A stretch of 64,000 nt of DNA from Mangrovimicrobium sp033283325. Its GTDB lineage: Bacteria > Pseudomonadota > Gammaproteobacteria > Pseudomonadales > Halieaceae. Positions 41,987 to 51,072 of this stretch are shown here, piece after piece (position 1 is the first letter of the stretch; each line of letters begins with the position of its first letter). Where the stretch lies: contig JAWMQO010000005.1 in assembly GCA_033283325.1 (NCBI GenBank), positions 248,001 to 312,000 of the forward strand. Direction: 5' to 3'. Under the pieces are notes generated by a model that saw only the letters and a program-made list of their open reading frames with translations, was not told the DNA's origin and searched no databases. The translations under genes and the position numbers were made by a program.

Positions 41987-43144
41987 ATGAAGCGCATCGT
42001 AACCTCCCTGTTTTTGCTACTCACGACGCTCACCACGACGGCCTCCCCGATCCCCGATCCGCCCCAGATCGCCGCCCGCGCCTACATCCTGATGGACGCC
42101 GACAGCGGCGCGGTTCTGGCCGAGCAGAATGCCGATGAGCGCCTTCCGCCGGCCAGCCTGACCAAGATGATGACCAGTTACGTGCTGGCCAACGAGATTC
42201 GCGGTGGCAGGATCAGCCGGGATGACATGGTCTCGGTGAGCGAGAATGCCTGGTCGCAGAACCCGCTGTTCGAGGGTTCCTCATTGATGTGGATCGAGCC
42301 GGGCAAGGAAGTGTCCATCGCCGATCTCGAGCGCGGGATCATCATTTCCTCCGGTAACGACGCCTGTGTCGCGATCGCCGAGCACGTTGCGGGCAGCGAG
42401 CCGGTGTTCGCCGAGATGATGAACAGCGAGGCGCAGCGCCTGGGCATGTACGATACCCACTACACCAACGCCCACGGCCTGCCGGACCCGGAGCTCTACA
42501 CCACGGCGCGGGACCTCGCCACGCTGGCCCGGGCGACGGTGAAGGATCATCCGCTGCAGTATCCCATCTACGCCGAGCGGGAATTTACCTACAACGGCAT
42601 CCGCCAGTACAACCGCAACACCTTGCTCGGCCAGGACCCCAGCGTCGATGGTCTCAAGACCGGGCACACAGAAGCCGCCGGCTACTGCCTGGTCGCCTCG
42701 GCGAAGCGCGAGCAGATGCGCCTGGTCTCTGTGGTCCTCGGCACCGAGTCCAAGCGGGCGCGGGCAACGGAGTCCCGCAGTTTGCTCAACTACGGTTTCC
42801 GCTTTTTCGAGACAGCGACTGTGCTGTCTGCCGGGAGCGAGCTGGAAGCTCCGCGCATCTGGAAGGGTATAGTAGATAACGTGCCGGTTGGCGTTGCAGA
42901 AGATGTCCTGCTGACCCTGCCGCGGGGCCGGGTCGATGAGATCAGGACCGAGCTCAGCCTGCAGCCGGAGATCGAGGCGCCGGTGGCCCAGGGTGACGTG
43001 CTCGGATCCCTCAGCATCACCCTGGATGGCGAGCAGGTATACACTGGTGACCTCGTGGCGCTGTCGGCGGTCGAACAGGGCGGCATCTTCTCCCGTCTCT
43101 GGGACATGATACTGCTGTGGATTAACCGGCTCTTTCGGGTCTGA
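41987..43144 (+). CDS. dacA: D-alanyl-D-alanine carboxypeptidase, PBP5/6 type
   Basis: 385 residues from the ATG at 41987, where a signal peptide begins (MKRIVTSLFLLLTTLTTTAS); the frame is open further upstream through the repeat region, but without conservation, and no start has a clear ribosome site. It trims the terminal D-alanine of peptidoglycan stem peptides in the periplasm. Motifs are S57-L-T-K60, S122-G-N124 and K224-T-G226. A beta-rich domain and an amphipathic C-terminal helix (FSRLWDMILLWINRLF) that anchors PBP5 to the membrane complete the fold. The neighbours on both sides match the usual rlpA-dacA-ybeD-lipB order. Confidence 0.95.
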   Translation: MKRIVTSLFLLLTTLTTTASPIPDPPQIAARAYILMDADSGAVLAEQNADERLPPASLTKMMTSYVLANEIRGGRISRDDMVSVSENAWSQNPLFEGSSLMWIEPGKEVSIADLERGIIISSGNDACVAIAEHVAGSEPVFAEMMNSEAQRLGMYDTHYTNAHGLPDPELYTTARDLATLARATVKDHPLQYPIYAEREFTYNGIRQYNRNTLLGQDPSVDGLKTGHTEAAGYCLVASAKREQMRLVSVVLGTESKRARATESRSLLNYGFRFFETATVLSAGSELEAPRIWKGIVDNVPVGVAEDVLLTLPRGRVDEIRTELSLQPEIEAPVAQGDVLGSLSITLDGEQVYTGDLVALSAVEQGGIFSRLWDMILLWINRLFRV

Positions 43145-43191
43145 TGTACCCGAACGGACGAGCCTGAACTGAACTGAAGTGAGAGCGGGCG

Positions 43192-43461
43192 GTGACAGAA
43201 CAAGAACCCCCCAAGATCGAGTTTCCCTGCGACTACCCCATCAAGGTGCTGGGGCGGGCCAGTGATGAATTCGAGACCATCATTTTCGAGGTTTTCGAAC
43301 GCCATGCCCCCGGTTTCGACCAGGCCCGGGTGACCGTGCGCGCCAGCGGCAAGGGTACTTTCACTGCGATGACGGTGTTCATTACGGCGACCGGCAAGGA
43401 CCAGTTGGAGGCCCTGCACCAGGACCTGATGGCCACCGGCCATGTGCAGATGGTGATCTGA
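43192..43461 (+). CDS. ybeD: YbeD family (DUF493) protein
   Basis: 89 residues starting with GTG. The family pattern FPCDYPIKVLGRASDEFE and a C-terminal ferredoxin-like fold (VRASGKGTFTAMTVFITA) match E. coli YbeD (87 residues), which has an ACT-like structure and no established activity; a regulatory role near lipoylation is often assumed. It overlaps lipB by one base (TGATG) and follows dacA by 47 bases, so it belongs to the same transcript. Confidence 0.93.
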   Translation: MTEQEPPKIEFPCDYPIKVLGRASDEFETIIFEVFERHAPGFDQARVTVRASGKGTFTAMTVFITATGKDQLEALHQDLMATGHVQMVI

Positions 43462-44072
43462 TGGCGATCAATACCCGTGAACTGGGGGTGGCGGACTACA
43501 CGCCGGTCCTGGAAGAGATGCGCGCCTTCACCGAAGCCCGCGACGGCGATACGGTAGATGAACTCTGGCTGCTGCAGCACCCGCGGGTGTTTACCCAGGG
43601 CCAGGCGGGAAAGGCGGAACATGTGCTTGCCCCCGGTGATATCCCCGTCATCCAGGTGGATCGCGGCGGCCAGGTGACCTACCACGGCCCGGGGCAGTGG
43701 GTGATCTACCTGATGGTCGACGTCAAGCGCCGCGGCATTGGGGTACGGGCACTGGTTACCCTGATCGAGGACAGCATTGTCGCCCTGCTGGCGGAATACG
43801 GGATCGAGGCGGCGGCGAAGCCGGATGCGCCGGGGGTCTATGTCGACGGGGACAAGATTGCCTCGCTGGGCCTGCGGGTGCGGCGGGGGTGTACCTATCA
43901 CGGGCTGTCCCTCAATGTGGATATGGATCTGGAACCGTTTCAGCGGATTAACCCCTGTGGGTATGAAGGCTTGCAGGTGACTTCCATGGCGCGGCTGTTG
44001 CCTGGGGTTGCGTTGGATATGGATGTGATTGGGCGGCGCTTGTTGGGGATTCTGGCGGAGGCGTTGGGGTAA
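43461..44072 (+). CDS. lipB: Octanoyl-[acyl-carrier-protein]:protein N-octanoyltransferase
   Basis: 203 residues. LipB moves octanoate from acyl-carrier protein to lipoyl domains of the dehydrogenase complexes. Family blocks are RGGQVTYHGPGQWVIYLM, KIASLGLRVRRGCTYHG with the conserved lysine, and NPCGYEGL with the catalytic cysteine. lipA, which normally follows in this gene order, is not present; instead a palindromic element and the regA/regB pair follow. Confidence 0.96.
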   Translation: MAINTRELGVADYTPVLEEMRAFTEARDGDTVDELWLLQHPRVFTQGQAGKAEHVLAPGDIPVIQVDRGGQVTYHGPGQWVIYLMVDVKRRGIGVRALVTLIEDSIVALLAEYGIEAAAKPDAPGVYVDGDKIASLGLRVRRGCTYHGLSLNVDMDLEPFQRINPCGYEGLQVTSMARLLPGVALDMDVIGRRLLGILAEALG

Positions 44073-44125
44073 CTTCCCGCTTCTGGGGTTTCTTTAGAGG
44101 CTCACAGGTGCGGAGAGTGCGAGCC

Positions 44126-44311
44126 GCATCCACACGATTCGCCTGCGGATACGGCCACAAACGCAGCCCCGTTTCCGGGCGGCTGCGGAACTCGACCACT
44201 TTTCGCTGCACGAAAAGTCGGGACTCAGACAGTCCTCGCCGACGGCTCCCGGAAACGGGGCTGCGAAAAAGCGGTGGCCTGATTGTATCCGCAGGCGAAT
44301 CGTGTGGATGC
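44126..44311. repeat. Structured repeat element C: nested inverted repeats between lipB and regA
   Basis: Outer arms of 27 bases (44126-44152 and 44285-44311) are perfect inverted repeats. Inside, a second perfect pair of 18 bases, CGCAGCCCCGTTTCCGGG, spans 44162-44179 and 44248-44265. In the middle lies ACTTTTCG/CGAAAAGT. The 186-base element can fold into one long branched hairpin. It lies 54 bases after lipB and 29 bases past the regA stop, in a convergent gap. Confidence 0.9.
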
Positions 44312-44340
44312 TCGGGTCGTCCTTCGCTTCAAACGCTTAC

Positions 44341-44877
44341 TTACCGTTTCACGGGCCTTTTCTGTAATTTGCGCTGCAGTGTTCGCCGGTGCATGCCGAG
44401 TGCGCGGGCTGTGGCTGAGATATTTCCTCCATTTTCCGTGAGAACACGTTGGATGTGCTCCCATTCCAGCCGGTCGACTGATATTGGGTCGCTGGGTACT
44501 TCTGCCGGTTTGGTGCCAGGTACTTCTTCAAAAGCGGCGAGTACTTCGCCGATTCCCGCTGGCTTGCAGAGATAGTTCAGGGCCCCGGCTTTGGTGGCTT
44601 CCACTGCGGTGGCGATGCTGGAATAGCCGGTGAGTACGACCAGTTTGGCGGTGGGGGCGGCTTCCAGGAGTTGGGGGAGGAGGATGAGGCCCGAGGTGCC
44701 CGGCATGTTGAGGTCGAGGAGGATGTGGCTGGGCTGGTAGTTGGCGCACTGAGCGACTGCGAGTGCCGGGTCGTTGCAGCTGTGGACCTCGTAGCCGCGG
44801 CGGCCCAGGCCGCGGGCCATGACTTCGGTGAAGGTGGCGTCGTCGTCGATGAGCAGGAAGCGCAGCGGGTTATCCAT
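44341..44877 (-). CDS. regA: RegA/PrrA/ActR-like redox response regulator
   Basis: 178 residues. Residues 1-120 are a receiver domain with the acidic pair DDD (11-13), phosphoacceptor D55 in LLDLNMPG, T in VVLTGYSS and K in LCKPAG. The C-terminal 45 residues (LEWEHIQRVLTENGGNISA, then ARALGMHRRTLQRKLQKR) are a Fis-type helix-turn-helix; this short two-domain build and the ending are those of RegA/PrrA/ActR. It should activate genes for respiration or anaerobic or light-linked metabolism in other species. It overlaps regB by eight bases. Confidence 0.85.
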   Translation of the reverse strand: MDNPLRFLLIDDDATFTEVMARGLGRRGYEVHSCNDPALAVAQCANYQPSHILLDLNMPGTSGLILLPQLLEAAPTAKLVVLTGYSSIATAVEATKAGALNYLCKPAGIGEVLAAFEEVPGTKPAEVPSDPISVDRLEWEHIQRVLTENGGNISATARALGMHRRTLQRKLQKRPVKR

Positions 44878-46159
44878 GGCGGTCTCCGCCTGCGATCGGC
44901 AGGGTGAGGGTGGCGATGGCGCCGCCGTCGTCGGCGTTGCGCAGGGAGAGCTTGCCGCCGAAGCGTTCCACGGTGGCGTGGCTCAGCAGCAGGCCGATGC
45001 CGAGGCCCTTGCGGCTGGCATGGATCACTGGCTTGCCCAGTCTTTCCAGGGACTCCGGGGCGATGCCGCGGCCCCAGTCGCGGACTTCGATGGTGATCTC
45101 CCGGGGTGTCCAGGCGTAGCTCACTTCCACTCTGGGCGACCCGGCATCGGCGGCGTTGTTGAGCAGGTTTTCCAGGGCCTGGCCGAGGCTCGAGTCCACG
45201 CGGATAGCTGGCGCCCGGTCGCGGCTGGCGGCCCGGATTTCGTAGCTCACACCGGGCCGGCGCACGGACCAGCGTTTTACACTCGCCTCGATGAACTGGT
45301 CGGCGGCTTCGCTGCGGGGATTGTCGCTTTCGGCGGCCTCGGCGGTGCGGCTGAGGGCGGCGAGGGTGCTGCGGCACTGGCCAAGTTGCTCGTGCAGGGT
45401 TGTGCAGTCCTTTCTCAGTTCCGGGCTCAGGTCCGGGCTTTCCAGCATTTCTTCCACCACCACGGTCATGGTGGCCAGTGGCGTTCCCAGTTCGTGGGCG
45501 GTGCCGGCGGCGAGGCCGGCGACGGCGAGGATCTGGTCGTGGCGCAGGCGCTGTTCGCGCTGGGCGGTGGCGTGGCTTTCCTGCAGTCGCAACTGGGCGG
45601 CCATGCGCACCACGAAGAAGGCGATCAGCGCGGCGCTGAACAGGAAGTTGAACCACATGCCCAGGATATGCACCCGGCTGTTGGCCATGTCCCCGTGCCC
45701 GGCGTGGGGGGAAAACAGCGGGAAGGGGCGGTATTCATACAGCAACAGGCTGTAGACGGCGAGGGCCGCGGCGGCCACCAGCCAGGTGAAGCGCCAGGGC
45801 AGCAGGGCGGCGGAGGCGACCAGGGGCACGATGTAGTAGGAGATGAAGGGGTTGCTGGCGCCCCCGGTGAAGTACATCAGCGCGCTCCAGCCGAGGATGT
45901 CGAGCAGGAACTGGGCGAGGAACTCCTGGTCGGAGACCGGCCAGCCCCTGCCGAGGCGCCAGAAGCTGGCGAGGGTGAGGATGGCGAAGGCCGCCAGGCT
46001 GATGGCGAGGCCCAACAGGCTTTCCGTGGTCCGGCTGACCGTGAGCACGTAGGCCAGCACGCCGGTCTGCCCCAGCAGGGCGACGCAGCGCATCAGCAGC
46101 AGGCTGCGCAGGTTGTCCAGAGAGGGAGAGAAACGGGCTTGCGGGGCGGGTGAATTCAC
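44870..46159 (-). CDS. regB: RegB/PrrB/ActS-like redox sensor histidine kinase
   Basis: 429 residues from the GTG at 46159. Six hydrophobic segments span residues 20-185. A quinone-site motif GGASNPF is at 99-105, in the same place as in RegB. The H-box is AHELGTPLATM with H222. C262 lies exactly 40 residues later, like the redox-active Cys265 after His225 of Rhodobacter RegB. The ATPase end has NLLNNAADAG, DWGRGI and GLGIGL. The protein should sense quinone and redox state and phosphorylate RegA. The frame is open further upstream, but without conservation. Confidence 0.85.
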   Translation of the reverse strand: MNSPAPQARFSPSLDNLRSLLLMRCVALLGQTGVLAYVLTVSRTTESLLGLAISLAAFAILTLASFWRLGRGWPVSDQEFLAQFLLDILGWSALMYFTGGASNPFISYYIVPLVASAALLPWRFTWLVAAAALAVYSLLLYEYRPFPLFSPHAGHGDMANSRVHILGMWFNFLFSAALIAFFVVRMAAQLRLQESHATAQREQRLRHDQILAVAGLAAGTAHELGTPLATMTVVVEEMLESPDLSPELRKDCTTLHEQLGQCRSTLAALSRTAEAAESDNPRSEAADQFIEASVKRWSVRRPGVSYEIRAASRDRAPAIRVDSSLGQALENLLNNAADAGSPRVEVSYAWTPREITIEVRDWGRGIAPESLERLGKPVIHASRKGLGIGLLLSHATVERFGGKLSLRNADDGGAIATLTLPIAGGDRHG

Positions 46160-46165
46160 CCGGGC

Positions 46166-46171
46166 ATTATA
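46166..46171 (-). promoter_or_regulatory. -10 element immediately before the regB start
   Basis: TATAAT on the minus strand ends six bases before the GTG start of regB. If used, transcription would begin at or next to the start codon, giving a leaderless or nearly leaderless mRNA. No good -35 is seen. Confidence 0.35.
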
Positions 46172-46291
46172 CGGTCGCTGCCGCGGGGGCGGCAGGGTCA
46201 TTTTGTCGCAGTGCCGGAACTGGTTCTCCCAGGTAGCTATCCGGCATCTCTTCGGTATTTCTGCGGCGTTTCGGCCGGCGGCACGAGGGCG

Positions 46292-46297
46292 TATAAT
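46292..46297 (+). promoter_or_regulatory. Possible -10 element of prfC
   Basis: TATAAT lies 25 bases before the prfC ATG. The best -35 at 17 bases (TTTCGG) is poor. Confidence 0.4.
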
Positions 46298-46322
46298 CCG
46301 CGCTTTTTCACGGAACTCCATC

Positions 46323-47900
<1,578 letters not shown>

Positions 47901-47907
47901 GCCCGCG

Positions 47908-48309
47908 CTAGCGGTAGTCCCGGTTCACCTCGGAGAGCTGCTCGTTCAGGGTGAACAGGTCCCAGAGCCAGCCAATGAGGAAGAGGCCGCCGGTGAACAG
48001 GTAGATGATCCCGGTGATCCACTTGCCCATGTACATGCGGTGGACGCCGAAAATCCCCAGGAAGGTCAGCAGGATCCAGCTGAGGTTGTAGTCGATCGGC
48101 CCCGGGACGTAGCGGTCGTCCGCATCCCGGGCCATGCCCGGGATCAGCAGAAGGTCGATGATCCAGCCGATGAACAGCAGTCCGAAGGTGAAAAACCAGA
48201 TTACGCCGCTGATCTGTCTGCCGTAGAAGAAGCGGTGTGCGCCCATGAATCCGAAGATCCAGAGCAGGTAGCCCATCAGTACCGAGTGGCTGTCATTCTG
48301 CTTGCTCAT
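47908..48309 (-). CDS. Tandem TM2-domain membrane protein
   Basis: 133 residues from the ATG at 48309, preceded by AAGGACAAGCA. Two copies of the TM2 unit are present: GFMGAHRFFYGRQISGVIWF with GWIIDLL, and GIFGVHRMYMGKWITGIIYL with GWLWDLF. Each unit is a helical hairpin with a conserved Gly-His-Arg-x-Tyr-x-Gly turn. TM2 proteins are widespread but their function in bacteria is not defined. The protein should sit in the inner membrane with four helices. Confidence 0.85.
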   Translation of the reverse strand: MSKQNDSHSVLMGYLLWIFGFMGAHRFFYGRQISGVIWFFTFGLLFIGWIIDLLLIPGMARDADDRYVPGPIDYNLSWILLTFLGIFGVHRMYMGKWITGIIYLFTGGLFLIGWLWDLFTLNEQLSEVNRDYR

Positions 48310-48461
48310 TGCTTGTCCTTTGTTCTGGCGGGCAGTTATAGTCAGGCACTTGGCCCGGTTTTGCGATAATAATAAGCTAGGGTGGCAGATTGACACCCGC
48401 TTGAGAAGTGACTTGCGACCGGTTGACGCGGGGGCGGGATGAGCGCCCGGCAGGAGTTTGC

Positions 48462-48776
48462 ATGGAATACGAGGAACTCAGGACTGAACTGGAAGCACGG
48501 CGTGCCGCTATGCAGGCGCGCCTGGCCAGTATCAAGCGAGATGTCACCAGGGGGCATTCCGGGGATTCAGCGGAGCAGGCCCAGGAGCGGGAGAACGACG
48601 AGGTGGTGGATGCCATCGGCAACGAGACCCGCCTGTCACTGCACGCCATCCAGGTGGCGCTGGACAAGATCGCCGAGGGTACCTATGGGGAGTGTGAACA
48701 ATGTGGCGAGGATATCGCCATCGGCCGCCTGCGGGCCATCCCCGAAGCCACCCGCTGCGTAAACTGCGCCGACTGA
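48462..48776 (+). CDS. TraR/DksA family zinc-finger protein
   Basis: 104 residues from the ATG at 48462, six bases after AGGAG. A helical coiled-coil half (residues 1-70) ends in a C4 zinc finger, CEQCG and CVNCAD, near the C-terminus. DksA-type proteins reach into the RNA polymerase secondary channel and modify initiation, often with ppGpp. At 104 residues it is shorter than DksA (151), so it is a DksA2/YbiI-like relative. Acidic residues near the coil tip (AQEREND) may serve as in DksA. It precedes the S10 promoter. Confidence 0.85.
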   Translation: MEYEELRTELEARRAAMQARLASIKRDVTRGHSGDSAEQAQERENDEVVDAIGNETRLSLHAIQVALDKIAEGTYGECEQCGEDIAIGRLRAIPEATRCVNCAD

Positions 48777-48955
48777 CAGCACTCTTCCTTCTTTATATAC
48801 CCGAGGCGAATCCCGTCCCGTCCAGCCGGATCCCGGAGAGGCAAAAATACCAGCCCGCGGGGCTGGCGCCCGCGCCCGATTCAGGTATAGTTGCGCCCTG
48901 ATTTTGGCCGCCCATCCCGGGTGGTAGAGTTCCGAAAATTAATGCGTCTGCCGCC

Positions 48956-48984
48956 TTGACACTTTGTAAGGCGGTCATTAGAAT
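48956..48984 (+). promoter_or_regulatory. Sigma70-type promoter of the S10 operon
   Basis: TTGACA (48956-48961), a 17-base spacer and TAGAAT (48979-48984) give near-consensus hexamers. Transcription would start about 60 bases before rpsJ. An inverted repeat CCGCCTT (48951-48957)/AAGGCGG (48968-48974) overlaps the -35 and spacer. Confidence 0.85.
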
Positions 48985-49051
48985 TCGCGTTCCTTTTTTC
49001 GGGGGGTTCCTTTGCGGGCCTCTGGTTTTTTATTCATTGGAGTTAGGTCAG

Positions 49052-49363
49052 GTGCAGAACCAGCGTATTCGTATCCGCCTCAAGGCTTTTGACCATCGAC
49101 TGATCGATTCTTCGACTCAGGAGATTGTAGAAACTGCGCGCCGTACAGGTGCCCAGGTCAAGGGGCCGATCCCCCTTCCCACCCGGAAGGAAAAATACAC
49201 CGTGCTGATTTCTCCGCACGTCAACAAGGACGCACGTGACCAGTACGAAATTCGTACCCACAAGCGTCTGTTGGACATCGTGGAGCCTACCGAGAAAACG
49301 GTAGATGCCCTGATGAAACTCGACCTGGCAGCAGGTGTAGAAGTACAGATTAGTCTTGGTTAA
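49052..49363 (+). CDS. rpsJ: 30S ribosomal protein S10
   Basis: 103 residues starting with GTG after GGAGTTAGGTCAG; the first residues QNQRIRIRLKAFDHRLID are the S10 N-terminus. S10 is part of the 30S head and also binds NusB in antitermination. Length equals E. coli S10. It opens the S10 operon directly behind a clear promoter; no tuf, fusA, rpsG or rpsL lies just upstream. The gap to rplC is 130 bases, longer than usual. Confidence 0.98.
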   Translation: MQNQRIRIRLKAFDHRLIDSSTQEIVETARRTGAQVKGPIPLPTRKEKYTVLISPHVNKDARDQYEIRTHKRLLDIVEPTEKTVDALMKLDLAAGVEVQISLG

Positions 49364-49493
49364 CGACATTTCGTAGCAAGACCTGCCCGGTCGCCAGCCA
49401 GCTGCCGGGTGTGTAACAGACCCACAGCGGCAGGTGCCGGGTGGGGAAGGCCATAGAGGGTTATTAGCCCCGTACACTGAGAGGTTAGCAAAA

Positions 49494-50129
49494 ATGGCTA
49501 TTGGCTTAGTCGGCCGTAAGTCCGGTATGACTCGCGTTTTTACCGAAGACGGCGCATCCATTCCAGTAACCGTAGTGGAGGTTTCTCCAAACCGCGTTAC
49601 TCAAATCAAAGAGCTTGATAGCGATGGCTATCGGGCAATTCAGGTCACGGCGGGCAACCGCAAGGCCTCGAAAGTGAGTAAATCTGAAGCCGGGCACTTC
49701 GCGAAGGCGGGTGTCGAGGCTGGCAGCGGTCTGTGGGAATTCCGTCTGGAAGATGCCGATGAGGCGTTTGAAGTTGGCGCTGAGCTGACTGTCGAGCGTT
49801 TCGAGGCTGGCCAGAAAGTTGATGTGGCGGGCAAATCCAAGGGTAAGGGTTTCCAGGGCGCGATCAAGCGCTGGAACTTCCGTACCCAGGACGCGACTCA
49901 CGGTAACTCCCTGTCCCATCGTGCGCCGGGTTCCATCGGTCAGTGCCAGACCCCTGGTCGGGTCTTCAAGGGCAAGAAAATGGCCGGTCACATGGGTGCC
50001 GAACAGGTAACTACCCAGGGCCTGGAAGTCGTACGTGTCGATGCTGAGCGCAACCTGCTCCTCATCAAGGGTGCCGTTCCCGGCGCGCCTGGTGGTCAGG
50101 TTATCGTGCGCCCGAGCGTCAAGGCATAA
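49494..50129 (+). CDS. rplC: 50S ribosomal protein L3
   Basis: 211 residues from the ATG at 49494, after GAGG. L3 nucleates large-subunit assembly and reaches toward the peptidyl transferase centre. MAIGLVGRKSGMTRVF at the start and the loop GFQGAIKRWNFRTQDATHGN are the family signature; the glutamine methylated by PrmB in E. coli is in this loop (RTQDA). Second gene of the S10 operon. Confidence 0.98.
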   Translation: MAIGLVGRKSGMTRVFTEDGASIPVTVVEVSPNRVTQIKELDSDGYRAIQVTAGNRKASKVSKSEAGHFAKAGVEAGSGLWEFRLEDADEAFEVGAELTVERFEAGQKVDVAGKSKGKGFQGAIKRWNFRTQDATHGNSLSHRAPGSIGQCQTPGRVFKGKKMAGHMGAEQVTTQGLEVVRVDAERNLLLIKGAVPGAPGGQVIVRPSVKA

Positions 50130-50147
50130 GGTTAGGGGGTTTCTAAC

Positions 50148-50765
50148 GTGGAATTGAATGTTGTGAAGCCGGGCAATGTCGATGCGGGTAAGGTATCCGT
50201 GTCAGACGTCGCCTTCGCTAAAGAGTACAACGAGGATCTGGTTCACCAGGTTGTTACCGCCTATCTGGCCGGCGCCCGTCAGGGTACCCGTGCCCAGAAG
50301 ACCCGTTCCGAGGTCTCCGGTGGTGGCAAGAAGCCCTGGCGCCAGAAAGGCACCGGCCGCGCTCGCGCAGGCACCATCCGTTCGCCGATCTGGCGTACCG
50401 GTGGCGTGACCTTCGCAGCCAAGCCCCAGGATCACTCGCAAAAGGTCAACCGCAAGATGTACCGCGCCGCGCTGCGCACCATCATGTCGGAGCTGGCGCG
50501 TCAGGATCGCCTGATCGTCATCGAGAACCTGGATGTAGACGAGCCCAAGACCAAACTGCTGGTCAAGCAGCTCGGCGAATACGGCGTGGACAACGCACTG
50601 ATCGTATCCGCCGAAGTGGGCGAGAACCTTTACCTCGCGGCGCGCAACCTGCACAAGGTCGACGTTCGCGACGTGGACGGTGTCGATCCGGTGAGCCTGC
50701 TCTCTCACGAGAAGGTAATGGTCACGGTTGACGCTGTGAAGAAGATTGAGGAGATGCTGGCATGA
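50148..50765 (+). CDS. rplD: 50S ribosomal protein L4
   Basis: 205 residues starting with GTG. L4 lines the exit tunnel; its extended loop is seen in SGGGKKPWRQKGTGRARAG. In E. coli L4 also represses its own operon at the leader. The end overlaps rplW by four bases (ATGA). Confidence 0.98.
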   Translation: MELNVVKPGNVDAGKVSVSDVAFAKEYNEDLVHQVVTAYLAGARQGTRAQKTRSEVSGGGKKPWRQKGTGRARAGTIRSPIWRTGGVTFAAKPQDHSQKVNRKMYRAALRTIMSELARQDRLIVIENLDVDEPKTKLLVKQLGEYGVDNALIVSAEVGENLYLAARNLHKVDVRDVDGVDPVSLLSHEKVMVTVDAVKKIEEMLA

Positions 50766-51058
50766 ACCCCGAGCGCGTATTCCAGGTGCTGGTAGGTCCG
50801 CACGTATCTGAAAAGGCGGCGATCACTGCCGATGCCAACAACCAGTTCGTTTTCCGGGTTGCGGTAGATGCGACCAAACTGGAAATCAAGAAGTCGGTCG
50901 AGCAGCTGTTCAAGGTCAAGGTTGACAGCGTGCAAACCCTGAAGGTCAAGGGCAAGGTCAAGCGTAACCGTTTCGGTTACAGCACCAAGCCGACCTGGAA
51001 AAAGGCATATGTACGACTGGAGCAGGGTCAGGACATCGACTTTGCGGCAGTTGAGTAA
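50762..51058 (+). CDS. rplW: 50S ribosomal protein L23
   Basis: 98 residues. L23 sits at the tunnel exit and is the docking site of trigger factor and SRP. Family segments are LVGPHVSEKAA and VKGKVKRNRFGYSTKPTWKK. It overlaps rplD, so translation is coupled. Confidence 0.98.
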   Translation: MNPERVFQVLVGPHVSEKAAITADANNQFVFRVAVDATKLEIKKSVEQLFKVKVDSVQTLKVKGKVKRNRFGYSTKPTWKKAYVRLEQGQDIDFAAVE

Positions 51059-51072
51059 GGAGTCGGATTACC

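Noticed and set aside
44108..44575. Open frames through element C
   Set aside because: They are by-products of the palindrome and overlap the 3' end of regA.
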